A model generated the notes under the pieces. The model was not told where the DNA came from. It did no database searches and saw only the letters and a program-made list of their open reading frames with translations. The translations under genes were made by a program, and so were the position numbers. Positions 29,097 to 38,372 of a stretch of DNA of 64,000 nucleotides are shown in pieces (positions within the stretch are counted from its first letter, which is position 1; each line of letters starts with the position of its first letter). The stretch lies in the NCBI RefSeq assembly GCF_021530565.1, contig NZ_JAKGBI010000003.1, positions 310,001 through 374,000 of the forward strand. The letters run 5' to 3'. The stretch is from Pseudoalteromonas sp. SMS1. Its GTDB lineage: Bacteria > Pseudomonadota > Gammaproteobacteria > Enterobacterales > Alteromonadaceae.

Positions 29097-29905
29097 TTTA
29101 ATAAGCGTCGCTACACACTCGTTGTGTGCTTTGTGTCAGAGGTTTAAAGCTGGCTGGTCTTAAGTACAGAATAATCTACTTTGGCGTAAGCCCTGTTTTG
29201 TTTTCCATAACCGGAGTGTCAGGTTGAACACTCCTTTCAAGTTCATGCCTTATCAAGAGAATACTTTGTACTAAAAAAACTTTCCCTGACTTTTTAAGTC
29301 TTATAACAGATCTTGACTATCTCGCTTGTGTAGTTCGAATACTGCAATCTGCATAATTTATACCTTTTTGTTTTTTGGCTTGGGCAGGGGTGTCCGAGCA
29401 TTTAATCATAGCGGCTTGTTTTTCACATTTTATGTTGTCGAGAGGTGAGTAAAAAGCTTCTTGAAATAAATTAAATAATGGCTTGGTTTCTCACAATTAA
29501 AGCGTTCTCACATCTCTGGGTAGATTATTACCATACCTTCAATTATTCTAGTGTGTAAGTACATACTTTTAAATTTTGTCATATATTAAAAGGGGTTTTC
29601 ACTTCATTTTTAATTTGTAATGTGTTTTTTATAACCAAAATAAATTAACATATACTTAAATGTTATACACTAAATAGGAACGCTCCTATTTGCATAGATA
29701 CCTGCATGGATTGATTTTTTATCCGCTATATCCTCAAAGTACCGAAATTACATTCATCTTGGTGCATTGGTATTTTTTATGCGTTTAATTTTTGTACTTG
29801 TCATAATTGTATATTTTATACATTCTTGTTTTGCTTCATCAAAATGTAACAAATTTCATTACATCAACAAGGGGAGCCTCCAGCCAGTTTGGAGGTGGGA
29901 ATAAA
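29097..29905. other. Long AT-rich intergenic region before the TonB receptor
   Basis: 809 nt without an annotated gene. It contains a 7-bp hairpin (29213-29219 with 29228-29234, GGAGTGT / ACACTCC), a 57-codon open frame on the minus strand (29317-29490), and an 8-4-8 inverted repeat at 29672-29691. The right half is strongly AT-rich. The TonB receptor ribosome-binding site GGAGG is at 29891. Confidence 0.6.
29672..29691. promoter_or_regulatory. Inverted repeat, candidate operator of the TonB receptor gene
   Basis: AAATAGGA-ACGC-TCCTATTT, perfect 8-bp arms, about 215 nt before the receptor ATG. The regulator is unknown. Confidence 0.4.
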
Positions 29906-32731
29906 ATGCGAAATACATTTATAAGAAAAACCATCTTGGGCATTGCGATTAGTAGCGCTTTGGGCATGTCACAATATTCATTTGCGCAGGAAAGTGGCGC
30001 TGATGACGAAAAAATTGAGAAAATATCGGTTACGGGAAGTCGGATCTTAAGACAAGGCATGACCACCGTTGCACCCGTTATGGTGATAAGCTCTGATGAA
30101 CTGAACGTCGGTGGCAACCTGAATGTGGGTGATGTACTTGCGACATTACCGCAGTTTGCGCAGGGGATTGAATCTACAGACAATGCCTACAATCCCGCCA
30201 ACGCTGGCTTGTCAGTTCCTGATTTGAGGGGGCTTGGTGAAATTCGTACCTTGGTGCTGATTAATGGTCGCCGCCCGGCGCAAACGGTAGATAGCAGTGG
30301 CTTGTTGGTCACTGACGTCAGCAATATTCCCGCAAGACTTATTGAACGAGTGGAGATACTCACCGGTGGGGCTTCGTCAATTTATGGCTCAGATGCAGTT
30401 GCTGGCGTGATCAATGTCATTTTAAAAGAAAGCTACAATGATTTTACTGTGGATGCGCAAGCGGGTACGTCCGAGCGAGGAGATGCCGAATCACAAAGCC
30501 TGACATTAACCTATGGTAAAGAAATCGATGGGGGCAACATTATGATGAGCGTCGATTTCTTTAATCAAGAGAACCTAAGGGTTGTCGACCGTAAAGGTGC
30601 TAGAGGGCAGACAAGTTATATTCGTAACCCAGATGGCGACAATCCAAGAAACATTATTTTAAATAACGTGGGTTGGTCGGACTATAACATTACGCCCGAT
30701 CGTCCAACCTTTATGATTGATAAAACCTACAACTATTATCAATTTCAACGTCAGGACGACGGTCAATTGGGAGAAGGGTATCTCGCCATTTTAGACTCCG
30801 AGTTACATTCATATTACAAGCAGTCTCACGATTTAAACCCTAATTTGTATTCCAGCGCAGGCCCGACAGAACCCATTCAGCCATATCAGCGCCACAGTGC
30901 CTATGTGACGGGCAACTATGAATTGCCGGCTGACATCTACATGACGGGCAGTGTGTCATATAGCAAAGTCAGTGCGACTACCCAGCTCGATCCTGAGTTT
31001 ATCTTTAGTAACAAGGGTTGGATAGATATCACCGATGCGCCATTTACCGTGCCGCAGCAAGTTATCGATACGGTAAAACAAGCGGATACGGGTTCAAACT
31101 GGATTGCCATTCCTTATACGTTTAATGACTTTGGCAATCGCACCACCGATACCGAGAGAGAGTATTTTGGTGCATCATTGTCTTTTGAAGGAGAATTGGA
31201 GAATGGCTGGGTGTGGGACGCATACGTCGCAAGCGGCCAAACAACCTCTCAAGCGACGTCATTGAATCGTATCAACAGTGAACGGTACGACGGCGGCTAC
31301 ACATTGATTGGAGAATGTGAACCCAACTGTCCTGAATTCAACCCCTTTATGCCTTTGAGTAAAGAGGTGGTGGACTACTTGCGCTTGGACCCTTTCACCG
31401 ATGAGCGGGTGATCTCGCAGCATACATTCTCGGCAAATATTACGGGTGACATTCTTGATTTACCGGCGGGTTACCTCTCTTTTGCAACCGGTGTCGAAAT
31501 ACGCAAAGAAGGCATGGAAGTTAACTTGTCAGAAACCATATTATTGGGGTTGAACCGGAACAAGAAAAGCCAGAACAACGACGTGGACCGTACGGTGAAA
31601 GAGGCATATGTTGAATTGGTTGTGCCTGTATTGTCTGATGCGCCAGCGGTGAAACAGCTTGATATTGAAACCGCCTATCGTAAGGCGAACTATACCTATG
31701 CGGGTACAACGGATAGCTGGAAGTTAGGGATCAACTGGGCTGTCACCGATGATCTTCGTCTGCGCGCAGTTAAATCAAAAGCCGTGAGAGCACCTCAGTT
31801 AACCGAGCTATTGAGTCCTAGTTCGATTACCTTTATTCGCGGCGATGATCCGTGTGATGCAACGGAAATCGATACCATATCGACAGACAAACAAGCGATC
31901 CGTAAAGCCAATTGTCAGGCTTTGGGCTTGCCTGCGGATTTCAATGCCGCGACGAATGTCACAACCGGTGTGGATGTTACCGTATCTGGCAACGCGCAAT
32001 TAGAAGTTGAAACGGCTTACACAAAAACAGTTGGCTTGGTGTTCACACCAAGCTTTGTTGAAGACTTAAGTTTGACCGTGGACTACTTTGATATTGATCT
32101 GAATGGTGGTATTGCGCGATTTGGTGCATTCGATACCGCAGAAATGTGTGTTGACTCTGCAACCATTAATAATGGCTTTTGTGCGCAGGTTACACGCGCA
32201 GCAGATGGCAATATCACCAATATTAATGATACTTGGGTGAACGCGAACCTACTTTCTCGCCGAGGTGTGGATGTCGGCGTTTACTACCCGTGGAAGTTAG
32301 GAGGTTACGGCAACCTGCAGTTGAGTGCTTATGCAACACGGATTATCAACTCTACTTTTGTCGACTCTCCGTTAGAGGGAGAAACCGTCTTTGAATATGC
32401 AGGCGCCTCTGGCACGCCTGAATGGAAAGGCAGCTTTGTCGCAAAATACAGTCTAAATGACTTATCGGTGCGTTGGAAAACCAATTACGTACATTCTGTC
32501 TTATATAGAAGGGATGTTACAGCTGAAGACTACGAGCAACATGTTTTGCCAACGTCTGTTCTTCATCATTTGCGTGTCGGTTATTACTTAAATGATGACT
32601 TTGAGGTTTATTTTAACGTAAACAATGTGATGGATAAGGATTGGTTAGGTCACCCTGGCACAAGCTCTGGTGGCAGCACCTATCCAATCACAGGGCGCAG
32701 CTTTAGCTTGGGGCTGAGTTACACCCTTTAG
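29906..32731 (+). CDS. TonB-dependent outer-membrane receptor
   Basis: 941 residues from ATG 29906, which has GGAGG about 10 nt upstream; a longer frame to 29807 is not needed. The signal peptide ends in YSFAQ. The plug domain begins EKISVTGSRILRQGM and includes LVLINGRRPAQTVDSSG and the ERVEILTGGASSIYGSDAVAGVINVI motif. The remaining 700 residues form the barrel and end FSLGLSYTL. It resembles the large receptor group of Xanthomonas, Caulobacter and Alteromonadales that imports oligosaccharides or peptides rather than siderophores; the substrate is unknown. The neighbouring exoprotease suggests peptides (inference). Confidence 0.93.
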   Translation: MRNTFIRKTILGIAISSALGMSQYSFAQESGADDEKIEKISVTGSRILRQGMTTVAPVMVISSDELNVGGNLNVGDVLATLPQFAQGIESTDNAYNPANAGLSVPDLRGLGEIRTLVLINGRRPAQTVDSSGLLVTDVSNIPARLIERVEILTGGASSIYGSDAVAGVINVILKESYNDFTVDAQAGTSERGDAESQSLTLTYGKEIDGGNIMMSVDFFNQENLRVVDRKGARGQTSYIRNPDGDNPRNIILNNVGWSDYNITPDRPTFMIDKTYNYYQFQRQDDGQLGEGYLAILDSELHSYYKQSHDLNPNLYSSAGPTEPIQPYQRHSAYVTGNYELPADIYMTGSVSYSKVSATTQLDPEFIFSNKGWIDITDAPFTVPQQVIDTVKQADTGSNWIAIPYTFNDFGNRTTDTEREYFGASLSFEGELENGWVWDAYVASGQTTSQATSLNRINSERYDGGYTLIGECEPNCPEFNPFMPLSKEVVDYLRLDPFTDERVISQHTFSANITGDILDLPAGYLSFATGVEIRKEGMEVNLSETILLGLNRNKKSQNNDVDRTVKEAYVELVVPVLSDAPAVKQLDIETAYRKANYTYAGTTDSWKLGINWAVTDDLRLRAVKSKAVRAPQLTELLSPSSITFIRGDDPCDATEIDTISTDKQAIRKANCQALGLPADFNAATNVTTGVDVTVSGNAQLEVETAYTKTVGLVFTPSFVEDLSLTVDYFDIDLNGGIARFGAFDTAEMCVDSATINNGFCAQVTRAADGNITNINDTWVNANLLSRRGVDVGVYYPWKLGGYGNLQLSAYATRIINSTFVDSPLEGETVFEYAGASGTPEWKGSFVAKYSLNDLSVRWKTNYVHSVLYRRDVTAEDYEQHVLPTSVLHHLRVGYYLNDDFEVYFNVNNVMDKDWLGHPGTSSGGSTYPITGRSFSLGLSYTL

Positions 32732-32780
32732 TGACTTATTAGAGCGCCGTGCTCCGTCACAGATATTCCCCTGTGCGTAA

Positions 32781-32810
32781 ATGCCAGCAAGCAACCTTGC
32801 TGGCATTTTT
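32781..32810 (+). terminator. Intrinsic terminator after the TonB receptor gene
   Basis: A perfect 11-bp stem (ATGCCAGCAAG / CTTGCTGGCAT), CAAC loop, followed by T4. The LysR gene ends convergently at 32817. Confidence 0.9.
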
Positions 32811-32816
32811 CGGTGA

Positions 32817-33719
32817 TCAGCAAGCAGCGTAATGTACAAAGTTGTTTAAGACGAACTCCTTGAACGCCGTCACTCTTGAAGGCGGGCGCTTATCTTGTAA
32901 GTAAACAAGATACAGTGGAGAGGGCCTTGGCTGCCAATGTTCAAACACGGGTAGCAGTTTACCTTCTTTGATTTCAGTCGAGCAGTAAATTTCTGGTATG
33001 CGGATAATGCCATTCCCTCGTATGGCTGAATAGAGCATCACTCTGCCATTTTTACACGTCAGGTCGCCTTTGATGTTGACCTCTTGTGTCTCGAGCGCTT
33101 GTGTATTTGTAAACGCCCATGTTTTCATGCTACCGGTGATGCACTTATGTGTTATGAGATTTTTAGGGTGCTCGGGTTTGCCGTATAGCTCAATATATTC
33201 AGGGCTGGCGTATGTGCCAATAGTGAGGTCCATCAGCTTTCTGGCTATCAAGGCGGAGTCGGTGAGTTCCCCCATCCGAAATACAAAATCGAATTCACCA
33301 GCAATGAGATCGACTCTTCGGCTACTAAAATCAAGGTTAACGGTGACTTCGGGATGTTGCTGCATAAAGTCCGCGACAAGCGGGCCAACTATATTCTCGC
33401 CAATAAAGCCGCCAACACAATTAATTTTAATTTCACCAGAAAGGCGACTCGTTGCCTCAATGGTATTGTCTATCGCTTTGTCTATGCCGACAAATGCGCG
33501 TTTACACTGCGCATAAAATACCTGACCGGAGGAGGTTAAATGCTGTGTTCGGGTTGTTCTAACGAGCAGGCTTACGCCTAAATTGGCCTCAAGTTGAGAG
33601 AGTTGTTTAGAAACTTGTGAGCGTGAACATTGCAGCTTTTCAGCCGCGTTTGTAAAGCTGCCTTCTTCTACCAATACCAAAAAGCTGTTTATATCCGCGT
33701 AATTTACTGCTTTTCTCAT
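32817..33719 (-). CDS. LysR-family transcriptional regulator
   Basis: About 300 residues from ATG 33719 (MRKAVNYADINSF); an in-frame TTG at 33731 adds four. The N-terminal winged helix-turn-helix is intact (GSFTNAAEKLQCSRSQVSKQLSQLEANLG), followed by the periplasmic-binding-like effector domain (GEIKINCVGGF; RMGELTDSALIARKL). It is divergent from the SDR gene at 33934 with a 214-nt gap, the usual arrangement for a LysR protein and its target. The effector is unknown. Confidence 0.92.
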   Translation of the reverse strand: MRKAVNYADINSFLVLVEEGSFTNAAEKLQCSRSQVSKQLSQLEANLGVSLLVRTTRTQHLTSSGQVFYAQCKRAFVGIDKAIDNTIEATSRLSGEIKINCVGGFIGENIVGPLVADFMQQHPEVTVNLDFSSRRVDLIAGEFDFVFRMGELTDSALIARKLMDLTIGTYASPEYIELYGKPEHPKNLITHKCITGSMKTWAFTNTQALETQEVNIKGDLTCKNGRVMLYSAIRGNGIIRIPEIYCSTEIKEGKLLPVFEHWQPRPSPLYLVYLQDKRPPSRVTAFKEFVLNNFVHYAAC

Positions 33720-33933
33720 ACCATTGACCAACTGTGAGCATGTTTAAATCATAACCATTAGTCATTATTTGTAAACAGTGATGTGAATTTGGCTGTATAT
33801 ATCATCAATAACGACTGCCTTAAAATACTCTCCTAAGTTTGAGGGACGATATTTATTTGAGTAGACAAGCTCAGGTTTATCCGTCGTCAAGCAAACTTCT
33901 TTATAAGAAACAGGCATAGTCAAAGAGGTCAGT

Positions 33934-34653
33934 ATGAAAAAGTTAGTGGTTATTACAGGTGCAAGTTCGGGCATTGGTGAGGCGATAGCTAAGCGTTTTA
34001 GCGAAGCAGGCTACCCGTTATTATTAGTTGCTAGACGTGTCGAGAGATTAACGGCGCTAAATTTACCTAACTGTCTTTGTGCACAAGTTGATGTGACAGA
34101 CCGCACTGCATTTGAGCAGGCCCTAAAACTCGCTGAAGCAACGTATGGCCCAGTTGAGTGCCTCATTAATAATGCGGGTGTGATGTTGCTTGGCCAAATA
34201 GATAATCAAGACAGCAATGAGTGGCACAAAATGTTTGACGTCAATGTGTTAGCACTGATGCACACCATGCAACCCGTGCTTGCACCGATGAAAGCGCGAC
34301 GCAGCGGTACCATTATCAATATCAGTTCAATTGCGGGTAAGAAAACGTTTCCAAACCATGCCGCATATTGCGGCACTAAGTTTGCGGTGTCTGCTATCAG
34401 CGAAAACGTGCGAGAAGAGGTTGCGGACTTTGGCGTGCGGGTGAGTAATGTATGCCCAGGAGCCGTCGAAACTGAGTTACTCAGTCATACAACGTCCGAT
34501 GAAATTAAAGACGGCTATGAGGAGTGGAAGCAAACGATGGGCGGCGCTTTGCTTGCCGATGATATTGCGCGCACCGCGCTGTTTATTCAAGCGCAACCTC
34601 AGCAAGTGTGTATCCGAGAAATTCAAATTGCAGCGACCCGTCAGCAGCCTTAA
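33934..34653 (+). CDS. Short-chain dehydrogenase/reductase
   Basis: 239 residues, classical SDR. It has the cofactor motif TGASSGIGE (residues about 8-16) followed by an Arg-rich beta2 end (VARRVERL) indicating NADP(H), NNAGVM, and the catalytic Ser (NISSIAGK), Tyr and Lys (YCGTK). The sequence resembles the YdfG / clavaldehyde-dehydrogenase-like group. GAGGTC precedes the ATG. The divergent LysR gene probably controls it. Confidence 0.93.
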   Translation: MKKLVVITGASSGIGEAIAKRFSEAGYPLLLVARRVERLTALNLPNCLCAQVDVTDRTAFEQALKLAEATYGPVECLINNAGVMLLGQIDNQDSNEWHKMFDVNVLALMHTMQPVLAPMKARRSGTIINISSIAGKKTFPNHAAYCGTKFAVSAISENVREEVADFGVRVSNVCPGAVETELLSHTTSDEIKDGYEEWKQTMGGALLADDIARTALFIQAQPQQVCIREIQIAATRQQP

Positions 34654-34886
34654 TTTTTAGTGTTTTGGCCCATCAATATTGCGCGTGCGGTAGACGGGCC
34701 AAACTGTTGCACATAAATTAGCGTGACAGGGGTTGAATAACGTGTCTTAGGCTGGCTCAGCGCAACTAAAATCACACTAAGATGATGTAACTCAGTTCAC
34801 AAATTAAACAAGCACTTGGATGTGTTGTGTCTATACTTACTGGTATCGAATCATAGACGAAATAAGAGTTCAGCAAGGATGTATAA

Positions 34887-35915
34887 ATGAGTACAAGATA
34901 TGTGTTGCTGATCACTGGGCTGCTACTTTGTATTTGCCTTAGCCTCGTACTTCAGTTCTTTACGGCAGAGCAAAAATATCGTTGGAAGCAAAATACAGAG
35001 CGCAGCGCCATCAAAATGCGATTTTTGGCGCGTGACGTCGATGCGCCGATCCAGCCATTACCTAAGGTGATGGAATACGACTTAGCTTGGGCAAAACTCG
35101 GCAAGGCGCTATTCAAAAGCCCACTGCTGTCGGCCGATAACTCCACGTCTTGTGCCTCGTGTCACGACTTGTATAACGGGGGAGATGATGGGTTTCCTGT
35201 TTCAGTGGGTATCAAGCAGCAACTGGGCGACCGCAATTCTCCAACGGTGATAAATGCGGTTTTCAACTTTCGCCAGTTTTGGGATGGACGTAGTTCTGAC
35301 TTATTAGAACAAGCACCTCAACCTATCCATAATCCACTTGAAATGGGCACTAACTGGGCACAAGTAATTGAAAAGCTCAGTGCTCAGCCTGGTTTTGTCA
35401 GTAGCTTTAATGCCCTCTCTGAAGAGGGGATCACAGAACACAACATTATCAAAGCCATTGTGGCTTTTGAAGAGTCTTTGGTTTCCGAAAATACCCCGAT
35501 TGATGCGTTTTTACTCGGTGATACCAATGCGCTGAGCCCTCAACAAAAAAGAGGATATGACAAGTTTGTAAATTATGGCTGTGTCACTTGCCATCAGGGG
35601 CGCAATATTGGTGGCAATCTGTATCAAAAAATAGGTCGGTTAGACAGAGTTCCGACGAGTTTGCAAGACGATTTTGGCCGATATGAATTGACTAAGAATG
35701 AACAAGATAAATTTGTATTTAAAGTACCAAGCTTGAGAAATGTCGCCAACACCGCTCCTTATTTTCACAATGGGTCAGTGGATGAGTTGGCTGATGCAAT
35801 TCGCATAATGGCAAGAGGGCAATTGGGCCTAGAGCTCAGTGACGAGGATGTCGCAGATATTGAGGCACTTTTACATGCTTTTTCTGGTGAATTACCGAGG
35901 TCTTTGACAGAGTGA
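34887..35915 (+). CDS. Di-haem cytochrome c peroxidase family protein
   Basis: 342 residues with an N-terminal uncleaved anchor or signal (about residues 5-26). Two c-type haem sites are present: CASCH at 89-93 and CVTCH at 232-236. RNSPTVINAVFNFRQFWDGR and VPSLRNVANTAPYFHNGSVDEL are strong signatures of the bacterial CCP/MauG family. It acts in the periplasm, reducing hydrogen peroxide with electrons from small cytochromes or quinols, or acting as a sensor partner. Its stop overlaps the GTG start of the hybrid kinase (GTGA), so the two are translationally coupled. Confidence 0.93.
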   Translation: MSTRYVLLITGLLLCICLSLVLQFFTAEQKYRWKQNTERSAIKMRFLARDVDAPIQPLPKVMEYDLAWAKLGKALFKSPLLSADNSTSCASCHDLYNGGDDGFPVSVGIKQQLGDRNSPTVINAVFNFRQFWDGRSSDLLEQAPQPIHNPLEMGTNWAQVIEKLSAQPGFVSSFNALSEEGITEHNIIKAIVAFEESLVSENTPIDAFLLGDTNALSPQQKRGYDKFVNYGCVTCHQGRNIGGNLYQKIGRLDRVPTSLQDDFGRYELTKNEQDKFVFKVPSLRNVANTAPYFHNGSVDELADAIRIMARGQLGLELSDEDVADIEALLHAFSGELPRSLTE

Positions 35916-38275
35916 AATATCTAATCGAAGCAATACTGCTGGGGTTGATTTGGTTTTTTGGCTTTGCCGCCATTGATGCCTACCACCTTCTTAACCGACA
36001 CCAACACGAGTTGGAATTAAAAAGCCGCCTCAATTTAGTGGCCACGGAGCTATCACTCGAAACGCTCTCTGCGATGGATAGCAATATTTATCATTTTGAC
36101 CGGCACGCGCAAAAGCAATTAGAATTTGAACGCTATCTCAACGAGTTAGATTTAAACAACTTATTGAGCCAAGAGGTGGCCACAGAGTTAGATAAGTTTC
36201 AGGTGACTATCGACACCTATATGCAACTGGCCTCGATGCTAAAAACTTCCTACCGATACATCGCGAAACAAGAATTAGAGCACGCGGAATATGCGCCGCA
36301 ATCACAGAACATTATCAGTGAAGTGGTATCGCTTGTTTCAAACTTGTCGGTGACTAATTCCATTCCTGTCATTGAACGTGTTAAAGCACGACTTGAAGCA
36401 ATTTTGCCAACGCTTGCGCAATTTGAAAAAACACAGCCTAGATTTAGGATAATGCGACTTCATGTTGAGTTTGTGTTAGAAAATGCGCTGCAGGCCTCAA
36501 ACTTATTAGTGCCCATTCAACAAAGTGAGATATCTCGTGTCATTTTAAAAGATAACCAGCTACTGGCAGAGAATATCAAAAGTACATACTGGTCGATGAT
36601 GCGTTCTATTATGCTGCTTTTGGCAGTGGTCTTTTTATTGGTGATCACTGCGTTGGCTCGTTTGATGATGGATTTGAAAAAAGCTAATCAATTGGCTAAC
36701 CAGGCCGCTGAAACCAAGTCTCTATTTGTATCGAACATGTCCCATGAAATTCGTACACCAATGAATGGCATCCTAGGACTGACAGACATTTTACTGAACA
36801 CGGAACTTACAGCGATACAGCGAAACTACCTTGAAAAGGTACGCTTTTCGGCTAATGCTCTGACAACGATCATCAACGATATTTTAGACTTTTCTAAGAT
36901 AGAATCTAAAAAGTTGCATATAGAGCATGTCGCTTTTCAATTTGATGACTTACTCGACAACCTGCGATCACTGATCACCCCAATTGCCAATACTAAAGGC
37001 ATTAAGTTGATATTTGATCTGGACCCACATCTTAATGAGCAGTATGTGGGCGATCCGGTGAGAATTAATCAGATTATGCTGAACTTTGCGTCCAATGCCG
37101 TCAAGTTTACAGAAGAGGGAACGGTTACCCTTAATGTGCGCAAAAAGCGTAAAGAGCAAGATAAAGAGTGGGTCGAAATCTCCATTATCGACACCGGTAT
37201 TGGTATTGCAGAAGATAAGGTGGCGATGTTATTTGAGCGCTTTACGCAAGCAGAGTCATCAACCACGCGTAAGTACGGAGGCACTGGGTTAGGGCTGACG
37301 ATTTGTAAATTACTGACTGAGCTGATGCATGGTGAAATACACGTAGAAAGTACCCTTGGACAGGGGTCACTGTTCAGAGTAACTCTGCCATTGGATACTG
37401 TAAAAGCGGCGCAACCAGAAGAGTTAACAGAAATACGGGGGTCGATGTTAATCGTTGAAGACGACCCAATTTATTTAGAGGTAAGTACCAACATTGCGCG
37501 CTCTTTGGGATTGGCTATTACAGGCGCGACGAGCGGCAGTGAAGCGCAATTGCGCTTAACAGAGTCGCAATTTGATATTTTACTGCTTGACTGGGTACTC
37601 CCTGATTATGAGGCTAATGAGTTACTGAAAAAGCTAGAAAGCCTCGATATCTTGCCCAATAAAGTGGTAATTTACACTGCGCATACAGAAGAATTTATCA
37701 AGACAGATTTAACCTATCCAATTTTGTATAAACCACTGTTAAAAAGAGACTTAATAGATGTGTTAACGCGCCCTAGTGACGCCGTACACCAGTCTGCCAA
37801 TACGCATTCGGCGTCGACACATCACCAGGATTTTAGTGAGCAGCCGCCACAACCGACAGGGCATACTTCTTCAGAGGTTTTACAGGGCTCTCAACTGAAA
37901 GTGTTGTTGGTTGAAGACAATGAAATCAATCGAATTGTGGCGCTGAAACTGCTTGACCGCATTGAAGGGTTGGCCGTTGAAGTCGCAATTAATGGGCAAG
38001 AGGCCGTGGATATTGTTCACGGCTGCGATGGTGCGTTTGATATGGTGTTTATGGATATCCAGATGCCAGTTATGGATGGGGTTGAAGCCACGAAAAAGAT
38101 CAGGCAAACCTATGATGCAGAAACCCTGACGATCATCGCCTTGACGGCCAACGTCATGCAGTCAGAAATAGACAAATACTTTGCCATTGGCATGAATGGT
38201 CATCTTGGCAAGCCATTTAAAATGAGTGAACTAGAAGCGGTGTTTAAGCAACATGCCGATCTAACCGAACTGTGA
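35912..38275 (+). CDS. Hybrid sensor histidine kinase with two receiver domains
   Basis: 787 residues. A membrane helix at about residues 4-24, an all-helical periplasmic region of about 200 residues, a second helix near 229-250, then HisKA with His278 (SNMSHEIRTPMNG), HATPase (NQIMLNFASNAVKFTEEG; DTGIGI; GGTGLGLTI), receiver 1 with Asp560 (LLLDWVLPD) and receiver 2 with Asp715 (FMDIQMPVMDG). There is no HPt or DNA-binding output domain. The GTG start overlaps the peroxidase stop by 4 nt. The sensor region may read the redox or haem state of the co-encoded peroxidase (inference). Confidence 0.93.
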   Translation: MKYLIEAILLGLIWFFGFAAIDAYHLLNRHQHELELKSRLNLVATELSLETLSAMDSNIYHFDRHAQKQLEFERYLNELDLNNLLSQEVATELDKFQVTIDTYMQLASMLKTSYRYIAKQELEHAEYAPQSQNIISEVVSLVSNLSVTNSIPVIERVKARLEAILPTLAQFEKTQPRFRIMRLHVEFVLENALQASNLLVPIQQSEISRVILKDNQLLAENIKSTYWSMMRSIMLLLAVVFLLVITALARLMMDLKKANQLANQAAETKSLFVSNMSHEIRTPMNGILGLTDILLNTELTAIQRNYLEKVRFSANALTTIINDILDFSKIESKKLHIEHVAFQFDDLLDNLRSLITPIANTKGIKLIFDLDPHLNEQYVGDPVRINQIMLNFASNAVKFTEEGTVTLNVRKKRKEQDKEWVEISIIDTGIGIAEDKVAMLFERFTQAESSTTRKYGGTGLGLTICKLLTELMHGEIHVESTLGQGSLFRVTLPLDTVKAAQPEELTEIRGSMLIVEDDPIYLEVSTNIARSLGLAITGATSGSEAQLRLTESQFDILLLDWVLPDYEANELLKKLESLDILPNKVVIYTAHTEEFIKTDLTYPILYKPLLKRDLIDVLTRPSDAVHQSANTHSASTHHQDFSEQPPQPTGHTSSEVLQGSQLKVLLVEDNEINRIVALKLLDRIEGLAVEVAINGQEAVDIVHGCDGAFDMVFMDIQMPVMDGVEATKKIRQTYDAETLTIIALTANVMQSEIDKYFAIGMNGHLGKPFKMSELEAVFKQHADLTEL

Positions 38276-38293
38276 ATTGGTAGATGAATCAAA

Positions 38294-38350
38294 AAAGTAG
38301 CCACATTAAACATCACGTCGTCATTGGTAGGGACACAATGTGGCTACTTT
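38294..38350. terminator. Long-loop inverted repeat between the hybrid kinase and SDR pseudogene
   Basis: A perfect 14-bp stem (38294-38307 with 38337-38350) with a 29-nt loop. On the minus strand it is followed by six T, so it probably ends the minus-strand transcript and possibly both. Confidence 0.6.
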
Positions 38351-38372
38351 AATTCTCAATCTTAGGTTTCAT

